61,436 nt of DNA from Bacteroidaceae bacterium. Its GTDB lineage: Bacteria; Bacteroidota; Bacteroidia; Bacteroidales; Bacteroidaceae. Positions within the stretch are counted from its first letter, which is position 1, and the number at the start of each line of letters is the position of its first letter. The stretch covers positions 1 to 61,436 of the forward strand of contig JAGCPY010000028.1 of NCBI GenBank assembly GCA_017965425.1, in the 5' to 3' direction. Both the position numbers and the translations under genes were made by a program. The notes below the pieces were generated by a model. It ran no database searches. It saw only the letters and a list, made by a program, of their open reading frames with translations, and was not told where the DNA came from. This document shows, in pieces, positions 16,488 to 25,625 of the stretch.

Positions 16488-18383
16488 TTGGAACAGAACT
16501 ATGATGTCATTGCGATTGGAGCGGGCCATGCCGGATGTGAGGCTGCACATGCTGCCGCACTGATAGGTGCTCGCACGCTTTTAATAACAATGGACATGAA
16601 CAAGATTGCACAAATGTCCTGCAATCCTGCTGTAGGTGGTATTGCTAAAGGACAGATTGTCAGAGAAATAGATGCTCTTGGAGGAGCTATGGGACAGGTG
16701 ACAGATGCCACCACGATTCAATTCCGTATGCTCAATCGTTCTAAAGGTCCAGCAATGTGGAGTCCTCGTGCTCAGTGTGATCGTGGTAAGTTCATTTGGG
16801 CCTGGAGAGAAGTCTTGGATCATACACCAAATCTATATATCTGGCAAGATCAGGTGAGGAAGCTCATTGTGGACAATGGTGTTGCCATTGGTGTGGAAAC
16901 TTATCTTGGTATGATCTTTCATGCCAAGAGTATTATTCTAACTGCAGGCACTTTTCTAAACGGCCTCATGCACATTGGTCGAGTGAAACTGCCTGGAGGT
17001 CGTTGTGCAGAGCCACCTTCTTTAGAATTGGCAGAAAGTATTGCTCAGCATGGTATCCGCGTTTCCCGGATGAAAACTGGTACGCCTGTTCGAATTGATG
17101 CGCGCAGTGTTGATTTTTCGCTCATGGTTGAACAACCAGGAGACACTGATGGACGTCGTTTTTCCTTTTTTGATTCAACAAATGATCACCATGAAGACAA
17201 GGTTCGAAAGGATTGTTTTCTTCCTTGTTGGATTACTTATACCAATGAAGAAGTTCATGAACGTCTCCGTGCTGGCTTACCCGATTCTCCTCTTTATAAT
17301 GGTCAAATCCAAAGTATCGGCCCTCGTTATTGCCCCAGCATTGAGACCAAACTTGTCACCTTCCCCGACAAAGATCAGCACCAACTTTTCTTAGAACCAG
17401 AAGGAACTAATACCAACGAATATTACCTCAACGGTTTTTCTTCGTCCCTTCCAATCAACGTACAGATAGAAGCTTTGAAACTCATCCCTGCTTTCCGAGA
17501 TTTGAAGATTTATCGTCCTGGTTATGCAATCGAATACGACTTCTTTGATCCCACCCAACTCCATCATTCTTTGGAATCACGGGTCATCAGTGGTCTCTTT
17601 CTCGCTGGGCAAGTTAATGGAACGACCGGTTATGAGGAAGCGGCAGGGCAAGGACTCATAGCAGGTATCAATGCTGCTCGCCATTGTACGGGTCAAGAAC
17701 CATTCGTATTGAAGCGAGACGAAGCTTATATTGGAGTTCTCATTGATGACCTCGTTTGTAAAGGAGTGGATGAACCATATCGTATGTTCACCTCCAGGGC
17801 TGAGTACCGTATTCTGCTCCGACAGGATAATGCTGATGCTCGTTTGACCGAGTTAGGTCATCATTATGGTTTGGCGAATACAGCACGATTAGAACATTAT
17901 TTAAAAAAGGAAAAGGAGGTAGAACGGATCATTCATTTTGCCGAAGATTATTCTGTAAAGATGAATGACGTCAATGGCCTGTTGGAACATCTTGGCACCG
18001 CTCCTCTTGTCAGAAGTTGCAAGTTGGTCGAATTACTCGGTCGTCCTCAGGTTACTTTTAAAAACCTCTCATCTGTACTTCCACGCCTGCAAGGACTTTT
18101 TGATTCCATAGTCGATAGGCATGAAGAGATTATTGAGGCTGCTGAAATAGTGATTAAGTATAAAGGCTATATCATGCGTGAAGTAGAGCAAGCTCAAAAG
18201 ATGCACCGTCTTGAAGATATCCGTATTCGTGGCCGATTTGATTACTCAACACTTCAATCCATTTCCACCGAAGGCCGCCAGAAACTCATCTATCATGATC
18301 CAGAAACTCTCGCTCAGGCCTCACGAATTCCAGGAGTCTCTCCTTCTGATATAAACGTTCTTCTTGTTCTCCTTGGAAGGTAA
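16488..18383 (+). CDS. mnmG: tRNA uridine-5-carboxymethylaminomethyl modification enzyme MnmG
   Basis: MnmG (GidA) with MnmE adds the (carboxymethyl)aminomethyl group to wobble U34 of several tRNAs, using FAD, NADH and folate. The 631-residue product has the FAD dinucleotide motif IGAGHAGCEAA (about 10-20), MSCNPAVGGIAKGQIVREID, GLFLAGQVNGTTGYEEAAGQ and TSRAEYR, plus the C-terminal helical MnmE-binding domain. The start is TTG: the frame has a TGA 30 bp upstream and no ATG between, and AAGAAGAGA lies at Shine-Dalgarno distance. It heads mnmG-apt-uvrC-dtd-deoC. A parS-like site begins at its stop codon. Confidence 0.96.
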   Translation: MEQNYDVIAIGAGHAGCEAAHAAALIGARTLLITMDMNKIAQMSCNPAVGGIAKGQIVREIDALGGAMGQVTDATTIQFRMLNRSKGPAMWSPRAQCDRGKFIWAWREVLDHTPNLYIWQDQVRKLIVDNGVAIGVETYLGMIFHAKSIILTAGTFLNGLMHIGRVKLPGGRCAEPPSLELAESIAQHGIRVSRMKTGTPVRIDARSVDFSLMVEQPGDTDGRRFSFFDSTNDHHEDKVRKDCFLPCWITYTNEEVHERLRAGLPDSPLYNGQIQSIGPRYCPSIETKLVTFPDKDQHQLFLEPEGTNTNEYYLNGFSSSLPINVQIEALKLIPAFRDLKIYRPGYAIEYDFFDPTQLHHSLESRVISGLFLAGQVNGTTGYEEAAGQGLIAGINAARHCTGQEPFVLKRDEAYIGVLIDDLVCKGVDEPYRMFTSRAEYRILLRQDNADARLTELGHHYGLANTARLEHYLKKEKEVERIIHFAEDYSVKMNDVNGLLEHLGTAPLVRSCKLVELLGRPQVTFKNLSSVLPRLQGLFDSIVDRHEEIIEAAEIVIKYKGYIMREVEQAQKMHRLEDIRIRGRFDYSTLQSISTEGRQKLIYHDPETLAQASRIPGVSPSDINVLLVLLGR

Positions 18384-18398
18384 GTTCCACGTGAAACA
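18383..18398. promoter_or_regulatory. parS-like site
   Basis: AGTTCCACGTGAAACA matches the widely conserved ParB site TGTTnCACGTGAAACA at every position but the outermost. It starts on the last base of the mnmG stop codon. In many bacteria parS sites cluster near the replication origin, often close to gidA (mnmG). No parA or parB lies in the window. Confidence 0.65.
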
Positions 18399-18446
18399 TT
18401 CTTTAAACATTAAACATAAAAGTATGAGCTAAGCTCTTTCTGACAA

Positions 18447-18974
18447 ATGAACAATCAAGTACTAATTGACAACCTTCGTTGTATTCCAGATTTCCCAAAG
18501 AAGGGAATCAACTTTCGCGATGTTACAACCCTCTACAAAAGTGCCGAGTGCATGAAGATTATGCTCGACGAACTATACGAGCTCTATAAAGACAAAGGCA
18601 TCACGAAAATCGTCGGCGTGGAGAGCCGCGGTTTCGTCATGGCTTCTGCCTTGGCTGCCAAGTTAGGCTGCGGTATAGTGTTAGCTCGCAAACCAGGCAA
18701 GTTGCCATTTACAGCCATAAAAGAATCTTTCTCTAAAGAATATGGTGTTGACACCGTAGAGATGCACATTGACTCTATATGTGCAGACGATGTGGTGCTC
18801 ATCCATGATGACTTATTAGCTACTGGCGGAACAGCGATGGCAACATACAAACTGGTCAGACATTTCAATCCTAAGAAGATTTACATCAACTTCATCATCG
18901 AGATTACAGATGAAGGTTTGCATGGACGTGACCAATTTGAAGGCATAGACTTGACGACATTGGTGACTATCTGA
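18447..18974 (+). CDS. apt: Adenine phosphoribosyltransferase
   Basis: Apt converts adenine and PRPP to AMP for purine salvage. The 175-residue product has FPKKGINFRDVTTL at its N-terminus, ESRGFVMASALA, the hood region ARKPGKLPFTAIKESFSKEY (partial quote) and the PRPP loop VLIHDDLLATGGTA (about 118-131). Length and motifs match the family closely. It lies 63 bp after mnmG with the parS-like site between, and its stop is one base from the uvrC start. Confidence 0.97.
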   Translation: MNNQVLIDNLRCIPDFPKKGINFRDVTTLYKSAECMKIMLDELYELYKDKGITKIVGVESRGFVMASALAAKLGCGIVLARKPGKLPFTAIKESFSKEYGVDTVEMHIDSICADDVVLIHDDLLATGGTAMATYKLVRHFNPKKIYINFIIEITDEGLHGRDQFEGIDLTTLVTI

Positions 18975-18975
18975 T

Positions 18976-20808
18976 ATGACCAAGGAAGAAGATGAGAAAC
19001 GGCTCAAACGGCTCAAGGCTATAGTGAGTAACATGCCCGAAAGGCCAGGGAGCTATCAGTACCATGACATTCATGGTACAATCATCTATGTAGGTAAAGC
19101 GAAGAACCTTAAAAGCCGCTGCTCATCTTATTTCCTTAAAGAGGTAGATCGTTATAAGACGAAAATTCTTGTTAGCAAGATAGAGAATATCACTTATACC
19201 GTCGTTAAGACAGAGGCAGAAGCGCTGCTCCTCGAGAACCAGCTGATCAAGCAGTTTCAACCGCGCTATAATGTCCTTCTTAAAGATGGTAAAAGCTACC
19301 CTTCCATCGCTGTTACCAAAGAGTATTTGCCACGCATCTTCAAGACTCGACACATTGACCGCAAGGGTGCCATCTATTTCGGTCCTTTCAGTCATTATCC
19401 AACCATCAGTGGTTTGCTCGAACTCTTCAAGAACCTCTATCCCATTCGTCGTTGCCACCAACCCATGAACAAGGAAGGGGTAGAATCTGGCAAATATAAG
19501 CTTTGCTTGGAGTATCACATGAAGAATTGTCTTGGACCCTGTGTAGGTTATCAGAGCCGCGAGGATTATATGCAATACATCGATTCTGCCGTTAGAATCC
19601 TTAAAGGTGATACTATCTCCCTGCGTAAGGATATGCTTGCTCAGATGCAGACGTTAGCGGCTGAGATGAGATTCGAAGAAGCGCAGGTTATCAAACGTCG
19701 ATATGATCTCATTACCGAGCATATAGAAAAGAGCCAAGTCATCACGTCAACCGCTCATAACATTGATGTCTTTTCTATCGAGAATGATGAGCGTACGGCC
19801 TATATCAACTATCTGCACGTGGTTGAAGGTGCCATCAATCAGGCTTTCACCTTTGAATATAAGAAGAAGCTGGATGAATCGCAAGAGGAATTATTGGTTC
19901 GCGGCATCATGGACATGCGTGACCGTTGGGGTTCTGAAGCAAAGGAGATAGTGTTACCGTTCCCCGTGGAACTACCCCTTAACAATGTGGAAATCACCGT
20001 ACCTATGCGAGGTGATAAAAGACAACTTTTAGCATTGTCTGAGCTCAATGTCAAGCAATATAAAGTGGATCGTTTGAAACAAGAGGATAAGCTCAATCCC
20101 GAACAGAAAGCTGTACGGTTGATGAAAGAAATCCAAGATCATTTGCATCTCCCTACCCTACCCTATCAGATAGAGTGTTTCGATAATTCGAACATCTCAG
20201 GAGCTGATGCCGTTGCCGGTTGCGTTGTCTTTAAGAAGTGTAAACCCAGCAAGGCCGACTACCGAAAGTATAATATTAAGACGGTTCAAGGTCCTGATGA
20301 TTATGCGTCGATGCAAGAGGTAGTTCGTCGTCGTTACAGTCGAATGATTGACGAAGGAACTCCCCTACCCGATCTTATCATTACCGATGGAGGTTCGGGT
20401 CAGATGAGCGTAGTCCGAGCTGTTGTTGAGGGTGAGTTAGGGTTGAAAATACCCATCGCAGGTTTGGCAAAAGATGACCGCCATCGCACGCACGAATTAC
20501 TTTATGGAAATCCACCGATGACTATTGCTTTGAAACAAGACAGTGCTCTCTTCCGCTTGCTCACACAGATACAAGATGAGGTTCACCGCTATGCCATCAC
20601 TTTTCATCGAGATAAACGCAGTAAGAGCCAGTTAAAATCTGAACTTGATCTTCTATCTGGTATAGGTCCTAAGACCAAACAAGTCCTGTTGAAAGCATTT
20701 AAGAGTGTTAGGCGCATTCGCAATGCCAGCTTTGAAGAGTTGTCTAACCTCATTGGCGAATCAAAGGCAAGAATTATACAGAAAGGCCTCTCCCCTACCC
20801 TATCCTGA
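18976..20808 (+). CDS. uvrC: Excinuclease ABC subunit C
   Basis: UvrC makes both incisions in nucleotide excision repair. The 610-residue product has an N-terminal GIY-YIG nuclease (PGSYQYHDIHGTIIYVGKAK, about 18-37), a cysteine cluster region (CLEYHMKNCLGPC), a UVR motif (EMRFEEAQVIKRRYD), an RNase H-like C-terminal nuclease (ECFDNSNISGADAV and LIITDGGSGQ) and a helix-hairpin-helix end (LSGIGPKTKQVLLKAF). It is one base downstream of apt, so the two are co-translated. Confidence 0.97.
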   Translation: MTKEEDEKRLKRLKAIVSNMPERPGSYQYHDIHGTIIYVGKAKNLKSRCSSYFLKEVDRYKTKILVSKIENITYTVVKTEAEALLLENQLIKQFQPRYNVLLKDGKSYPSIAVTKEYLPRIFKTRHIDRKGAIYFGPFSHYPTISGLLELFKNLYPIRRCHQPMNKEGVESGKYKLCLEYHMKNCLGPCVGYQSREDYMQYIDSAVRILKGDTISLRKDMLAQMQTLAAEMRFEEAQVIKRRYDLITEHIEKSQVITSTAHNIDVFSIENDERTAYINYLHVVEGAINQAFTFEYKKKLDESQEELLVRGIMDMRDRWGSEAKEIVLPFPVELPLNNVEITVPMRGDKRQLLALSELNVKQYKVDRLKQEDKLNPEQKAVRLMKEIQDHLHLPTLPYQIECFDNSNISGADAVAGCVVFKKCKPSKADYRKYNIKTVQGPDDYASMQEVVRRRYSRMIDEGTPLPDLIITDGGSGQMSVVRAVVEGELGLKIPIAGLAKDDRHRTHELLYGNPPMTIALKQDSALFRLLTQIQDEVHRYAITFHRDKRSKSQLKSELDLLSGIGPKTKQVLLKAFKSVRRIRNASFEELSNLIGESKARIIQKGLSPTLS

Positions 20809-20844
20809 GTAATAATGATTAAAATGAATGATAAAATCTAACTA

Positions 20845-21321
20845 ATGAGAATCGTCATACAAAGAGCCAAAGGTGCCAGCGTCGTCATAGATGGTTGCAC
20901 TCATGCTAAGTTCGATGGACTTGGCTACGTTATCCTTCTTGGAATAGAATCAACGGACACTCACGAGGATGTGGATTGGCTTGTCAGGAAGGTTTCCACC
21001 TTGCGTATTTTCGATGATGAGCAAGGAGTGATGAATCGTAGTATTTTGGACATTGCCGGAGAACATGAAGGTGCTGATGGTAACATTATAGTTATCAGTC
21101 AGTTTACGCTCTTTGCATCCTACAAAAAAGGCAACCGACCTTCATGGTTACGTGCAGCTCCTCATGATATTAGTGTACCACTCTATGAGTCTTTCATTCA
21201 GAGGCTTGGCGAGACTCTTGGTCGTCCTGTAGGTCATGGAGTTTTTGGTGCAGATATGAAGGTGTCTCTCACGAACGATGGACCCGTCACGATCATCATG
21301 GATACCCATAATAAGGAATAA
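20845..21321 (+). CDS. dtd: D-aminoacyl-tRNA deacylase
   Basis: Dtd hydrolyses D-aminoacyl-tRNAs (and glycyl-tRNA-Ala) to protect translation. The 158-residue product has the family start MRIVIQRAKGASVVIDG, the catalytic ISQFTLFASYKKGNRPSW (about 87-104) and the Gly-cisPro motif in NDGPVTIIMDT near the end. An extra segment around AGEHEGADGN before the SQFTL motif is longer than in E. coli. It lies 36 bp after uvrC and 44 bp before deoC. Confidence 0.96.
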   Translation: MRIVIQRAKGASVVIDGCTHAKFDGLGYVILLGIESTDTHEDVDWLVRKVSTLRIFDDEQGVMNRSILDIAGEHEGADGNIIVISQFTLFASYKKGNRPSWLRAAPHDISVPLYESFIQRLGETLGRPVGHGVFGADMKVSLTNDGPVTIIMDTHNKE

Positions 21322-21365
21322 AAGACCGTTTGAATCATATCACCAACTAATAATAGTAATTGATT

Positions 21366-22253
21366 ATGGAACAAAACAAGTATGAACAAGCGTTATCGCT
21401 GTACAACCTGAACATCAGCGATGCCGAAGTGGCAGCCGCTGTGAAGAGGATTATTGAGGAGAAAGTGCCTCAGAATGACACCGTTGAAGTGAAGAAATTC
21501 CTGATGGGCAGCGTGGAACTGACAACCCTGAAGACCACCGACTCCGAAGAGAGCGTGCTGGCCTTCACGGAGAAAGTCAACAAGTTCGAGGACGCTTATC
21601 CCGATCTTCCGCATGTGGCCACCATCTGTGTTTATCCCTGTTTCGCCCAGATTGTCTCTCAGAGTCTGGAAGTTGAAGGCGTTGAGGTAGCGTGTGTCAG
21701 CGGTAGTTTTCCAAGTTCACAGGCCGTTTTAGAGGTTAAAGTGGCAGAGACAGCTCTTGCGCTTAAGGATGGTGCTACAGAGATAGATATTGTGATGAGC
21801 GTAGGTAAGTATTTAAGTGGTGACTACGAGACATTGTGCGATGAAATCGGCGAATTAAAAGCCGTCTGCGGCGCCAAGAAGATGAAGGTCATTCTGGAGA
21901 CCGGTCTCCTACCCTCCTGCGCCGACATCAAGCGAGCATCCATTCTCTCCATGTATGCCGGTGCCGATTACATCAAGACTTCCACAGGTAAGGAAAAGCC
22001 AGCCGCCACCCCCGAGGCTGCCTATGTCATGTGTCAAGCCATCAAGGAGTACTACGAGAAGACTGGCATCCAGATCGGCTTCAAACCCGCCGGCGGTCTC
22101 AACACCGTTCACGATGCCCTTGTCTATTACACCATCGTCAAGGAAGTCCTCGGCGAACAATGGCTGACGAACCAGTGGCTCCGTCTCGGCACCTCTCGTC
22201 TCGCCAACCTTCTCCTCTCTGAAGTTCTCGGCCAAGAAACCAAATTCTTCTGA
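21366..22253 (+). CDS. deoC: Deoxyribose-phosphate aldolase
   Basis: DeoC splits 2-deoxyribose-5-phosphate into glyceraldehyde-3-phosphate and acetaldehyde in deoxynucleoside catabolism. The 295-residue product is a class I aldolase: MKVILETGLL with the proton-relay Lys, YIKTSTGKEK with the Schiff-base Lys, and FKPAGGLNTVHDAL with the second catalytic Lys. I start at the ATG 21,366, two codons after a possible TTG. Codon use is more G+C-rich than in the preceding genes. It ends the mnmG operon and is followed by a strong terminator. Confidence 0.96.
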   Translation: MEQNKYEQALSLYNLNISDAEVAAAVKRIIEEKVPQNDTVEVKKFLMGSVELTTLKTTDSEESVLAFTEKVNKFEDAYPDLPHVATICVYPCFAQIVSQSLEVEGVEVACVSGSFPSSQAVLEVKVAETALALKDGATEIDIVMSVGKYLSGDYETLCDEIGELKAVCGAKKMKVILETGLLPSCADIKRASILSMYAGADYIKTSTGKEKPAATPEAAYVMCQAIKEYYEKTGIQIGFKPAGGLNTVHDALVYYTIVKEVLGEQWLTNQWLRLGTSRLANLLLSEVLGQETKFF

Positions 22254-22327
22254 TTTTTCCCTCTTGAGACTCGAAAAATCACGTATTCCTGACCGAGAAA
22301 AAGATTTTGAACAATTCTCAGAGACGT

Positions 22328-22377
22328 AAAATCTGCCCAAGGCACTCATAAATAGTGTCTTGGGCAGATTTTTTTTG
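22328..22377 (+). terminator. Intrinsic terminator of the mnmG-deoC operon
   Basis: An 18-bp stem, AAATCTGCCCAAGGCACT with AGTGTCTTGGGCAGATTT (one wobble), closes an 8-nt loop and is followed by a run of eight or more T. It can also work leftward because the left arm is preceded by A residues. Confidence 0.92.
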
Positions 22378-22435
22378 TATGAATGTTTTGTTCATTCAGT
22401 TCAAGATATCACCAACAACAAGAAAGAGGTCGAAT

Positions 22436-22560
22436 TTTAAAGCTACATACCCTTCTGGAACAATTCAAAGAGAGAACTTGAACACACGTTTTGTTAGGAA
22501 CGTGTACACCTTCCGTGCCGAAGGTGTACACCTTCTGTCAGATTGTCAAGACTTTTCTCC
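22436..22560. repeat. 22-bp dyad repeat array (copy C)
   Basis: Successive units show TACATACCCTTCT, AACGTGTACACCTTCC and GAAGGTGTACACCTTC, then a decayed unit with TTGTCAAGAC. The last three are in 22-bp phase. GAAGGTGTACACCTTC (22,520-22,535) is a perfect 16-bp palindrome. It lies about 60 bp beyond the deoC terminator and just left of a composite hairpin element. Confidence 0.78.
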
Positions 22561-22589
22561 CCCACCCTTTCTACATTGTCTTTTTGGTG

Positions 22590-22679
22590 GAAAATCCCTC
22601 AATCCCTCACCAAAGTATCACCTTTAAATCATTTTGTTTCAAACGATTAACGCAAAATGTGAGGGATTGAGGGATTTTC
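22590..22679. repeat. Composite hairpin element, minimal copy
   Basis: The outer arms AAAATCCCTCAATCCCTCAC (22,591-22,610) and its exact complement (22,659-22,678) enclose only about 48 bp. The inner TCCCTCACC unit arrays of the copies at 10.8 and 33.9 kb are absent. The right-hand spacer resembles those copies, so this is a deletion derivative or an ancestral short form. Confidence 0.8.
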
Positions 22680-23042
22680 TATGAAATAATAGGTGTATGA
22701 GTTCTTATGAGCGGTTTCAAACGCGTGTTCACTGATTGATTTGACTACGCTGTGAATCTGCGTCAGTAACCATTGCTCCTCTTCATAAGCTGAATGACGA
22801 AAAATATTACTTGGTAAACTTCTGATTCCCGAACATCTTTGAAGAAAAGATGAATGCCATACCGCTTAGTGTCCACACCTGAAGGTGCGGAAGTGCCATA
22901 CTTAATTCCAATGATTGCGCTTCATAGGACGAATCGTTTTGTCGGCAAAAGGCTCATCAAAAGTGAGTATTGACCGTCAACGGTAGCTCATTAAATATAG
23001 GTATATTGGCGATTGACGGTTGATGTATAAATATTTTTCATA

Positions 23043-23050
23043 TACCTTTG
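23043..23050 (+). promoter_or_regulatory. -7 box of the iron/cytochrome locus
   Basis: TACCTTTG lies 33 bp before the porin ATG at 23,083. No other clear promoter is seen before 33 kb on this strand, so it may drive the whole co-directional run. Confidence 0.75.
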
Positions 23051-23082
23051 CACCGATTTTTGGATATAGAAATACACAACGA

Positions 23083-24402
23083 ATGAAAACAGAATTACAT
23101 CGTTTATTGACGTCTATGCTGGCACTAGGTGTCGTTTGCACAGTATCTGCTCAAGGTTCAGAAGGTGGAGTTGGCGATTTCCAGAAGCTCCGTGTTGGAG
23201 GTTATGGCGAAATGGTGGCTTCTTTCATGGGATATGGCACCAGCCGCTTCAATGGCACCACGACCGGCAATAGTTATGAACGCCGCAACAGTATAGCCAT
23301 CCCGCGTTTCGTACTTGCAGGAGACTATAAGTTCAATAGCCATTGGCAGTTAGGTGCTGAAATAGAGTTCGAAGCAGGTGGTGTCGGCGTTGAGACCGAG
23401 CTGGAAGCCTCGGAGAATGGCGAATATGAAACTGAGATGGAAAAAGGCGGCGAGGTGGCTTTGGAGCAGTTCCATGTCACCTACACGCTCAATCGCTCGT
23501 TCCATGTGCGGTTGGGTCATCAGGTGCTTCCTGTTGGTCTCACCAATGCCCATCATGAACCTATTCTCTTTTTCGGTACAGTGCGGCCAGAATCAGAGAC
23601 GGTTGTGATTCCTTCGACATGGCACGAGACAGGTCTCAGCATCTTCGGTTCAGTTGGTAGTGGTTATAGCCGCGTCAGCTATCAGGCGTTTGTGACAGCC
23701 GGGCTGAATGCCGACGGTTTCGGTCGCGACCATTGGGTGGCCGATGGTAAGCAAGGTCTTTTCGAGACCGACAACTTCACCAGTCCTGCCTATACTTTGC
23801 GCGTTGACTATGAAGGTGTTCCGAACCTACGTGTCGGTGCGAGCTACTACTTCTGCAACGATGCAGCAGCCAACGCCGACAAGACTTATAAATATGCCAC
23901 AGTTGGCAAGGTGCCGGTGCATATTGTGACGGCTGATGCTCAGTTCAGGAACCGCTATATCACTGCACGTGGCAACATCCTATGGGGTGAGGTCGGCAAT
24001 GCTAAGAAGCTCAGCGGTATCTCGTTGTCTGGCAAATCGCCCTACCACAGCGGTGCCATGCACAGGGTTGCGAAGAACGCCCTTTCCTACGGAGCGGAAG
24101 TTGGCCTGAACCTCCGCAATATCTTCAATAACAGCCACGTACCCGTTTTCTATCCCTTTGCCCGCTATGAGTACTACAACCCGCAACAGCGAGGAGAAGA
24201 CAACCAAACCATGGAGGCTCGCTGCCAAGTCAGCAAATGGGTGGGAGGCATCAACTGGATGGCCCTGCCGAACCTAGTGGTGAAAGCCGACTACAGCACC
24301 CGCAAAATTGGCACGCAGAAAGTATTTGGCCACAGCCGCTATAACCGAGAGAATGAATTCTCCATCGGCGTCGCTTATGCCGGATGGTTTTGGAAGAAAT
24401 AG
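23083..24402 (+). CDS. Outer-membrane porin, first of locus
   Basis: The 439-residue product has a signal peptide (cut near VSA-QGS) and a repetitive amphipathic beta-strand pattern ending in an aromatic tail (YAGWFWKK), as expected of an outer-membrane barrel of the phosphate-selective (OprO/OprP) or related type. Motifs include LRVGGYGEMVASF near the start of the barrel, FHVRLGHQVLPVGLTNAHHE, and PRFVLAGDYKFNSHWQLGAE. The start at 23,083 was chosen because the -7 box precedes it. It heads the run with imelysin, haem lipoproteins and CcsBA, so the cargo could be iron or a complex of it (inference). Confidence 0.85.
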   Translation: MKTELHRLLTSMLALGVVCTVSAQGSEGGVGDFQKLRVGGYGEMVASFMGYGTSRFNGTTTGNSYERRNSIAIPRFVLAGDYKFNSHWQLGAEIEFEAGGVGVETELEASENGEYETEMEKGGEVALEQFHVTYTLNRSFHVRLGHQVLPVGLTNAHHEPILFFGTVRPESETVVIPSTWHETGLSIFGSVGSGYSRVSYQAFVTAGLNADGFGRDHWVADGKQGLFETDNFTSPAYTLRVDYEGVPNLRVGASYYFCNDAAANADKTYKYATVGKVPVHIVTADAQFRNRYITARGNILWGEVGNAKKLSGISLSGKSPYHSGAMHRVAKNALSYGAEVGLNLRNIFNNSHVPVFYPFARYEYYNPQQRGEDNQTMEARCQVSKWVGGINWMALPNLVVKADYSTRKIGTQKVFGHSRYNRENEFSIGVAYAGWFWKK

Positions 24403-24446
24403 AGAAAACTATAATAACAAATCAACATCTAACTAATCATCTAACT

Positions 24447-25625
24447 ATGAAACATTCATTCCTATGGGTGGCCACGTTGCTGCTCGCCTCCGTGACCATC
24501 TTCACCGCTTGCTCCGACAGCGAAGACAACAAAGCCTCCGAAGACGAAACCCTGTCTGCACTCGTCTGTATCGAACAAATCATTGATGGGTGTCTGGACA
24601 TTTCCGACGAAGTGGGCAACGCCAAAATCGGCGACCCTTACGACCTTTACAAGCATGGCGAGACAGAGAAAGCGCTGTATGCAGTGGAATCATGGTATAG
24701 TTGGCACAGCAAAGACGACTACACAAACAATATCCGCTCTATTCGCAATGCCTACTTTGGCAGCCGCAACGGTCAGATTGCCGACAACTCATTGGCTAAG
24801 CTCATCGCAGCCAACAATGCCAATCTCGACCGACAAGTGAAGACTGCCATTCAGGCAGCCATCGATGCTATTCAAGACATTCCCAGTCCCTTCCGCAACA
24901 ACATCGGCGCGCCAGAGGTGCAGGAAGCCATGAACGCCTGCAACGATTTGAACGAGATCATAAGTCGCCTGAAAGCCTATCTTCAGCAGACGCCGGCTGT
25001 GAACAGCGACGCTGTCTTGCAGCCCATCCTCAACACATACGTGAATGATGTAGTCCTTCCCACCTACGCCGACCTCGTTAAGGCCAATACTGCCCTCTAT
25101 CGCTCGGCTCTGGCTTTTCAGCAGTCGCCCAGCGACAAAGCCTTTGAGGATGCTTGCGAAGCCTGGTTCACAGCGCGTGAACCTTGGGAGACGAGCGAAG
25201 CATTTCTCTTCGGTCCCGTCGATGCCCTTGGCCTCGACCCCAATATGGACAGCTGGCCCCTGGATCAGGAAGCCATCGTGAACATCCTCAATTCAGGCGA
25301 ATACGACAACCTTACTTGGGGCGACGAAGACGATGAAGATGCCATCGAAGCTGTCCAAAGCGTGAGAGGCTTCCACACAATGGAATTCCTCATCTTCAAG
25401 GATGGCAAAGCCCGCACCGTCAATGGCGGTCAAGAAGACCAAGATTATGCCAACCTTGACTATACTAAGAAGAATGCTGCCAGCTGGGCTAACTATATGG
25501 TACAAGTTGGCCGTCTGTTGCAAGACGATGCTCAGAAGTTGTACGACGCGTGGACGGTCAGCTACGAAGGCGGAAAAGCCTATAAAGACCTCTTCCTCAA
25601 TCACAATATAGGCGATGAAGAATAA
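24447..25625 (+). CDS. Imelysin-family (M75) lipoprotein
   Basis: The 392-residue product has a lipoprotein signal (VTIFTAC, Cys 22) followed by the acidic SDSED, which resembles the Bacteroidota signal for surface display. The mature part is helical with two imelysin repeats: TYADLVKANTALYRSALAF, then WFTAREPWETSEAFLFGPV, and the conserved GFHTMEFLIF at 308-317, which is the GxHxxE signature. Imelysins act in iron uptake and are believed to be binding proteins, not peptidases. The end overlaps the DUF1111 gene by 11 bp, so the two are translationally coupled. Confidence 0.93.
   Translation: MKHSFLWVATLLLASVTIFTACSDSEDNKASEDETLSALVCIEQIIDGCLDISDEVGNAKIGDPYDLYKHGETEKALYAVESWYSWHSKDDYTNNIRSIRNAYFGSRNGQIADNSLAKLIAANNANLDRQVKTAIQAAIDAIQDIPSPFRNNIGAPEVQEAMNACNDLNEIISRLKAYLQQTPAVNSDAVLQPILNTYVNDVVLPTYADLVKANTALYRSALAFQQSPSDKAFEDACEAWFTAREPWETSEAFLFGPVDALGLDPNMDSWPLDQEAIVNILNSGEYDNLTWGDEDDEDAIEAVQSVRGFHTMEFLIFKDGKARTVNGGQEDQDYANLDYTKKNAASWANYMVQVGRLLQDDAQKLYDAWTVSYEGGKAYKDLFLNHNIGDEE

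Larger units (their letters stand above)
22254..23082. other. 829-bp gene-free stretch
   Basis: The stretch holds the deoC terminator, a 22-bp array (about 22,436-22,560), a minimal composite hairpin element (22,590-22,679) and a porin promoter (23,043-23,050). On the minus strand, 22,690-22,940 has two coding-like segments in different frames that may be a decayed gene. Nothing else is recognised. Confidence 0.6.
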
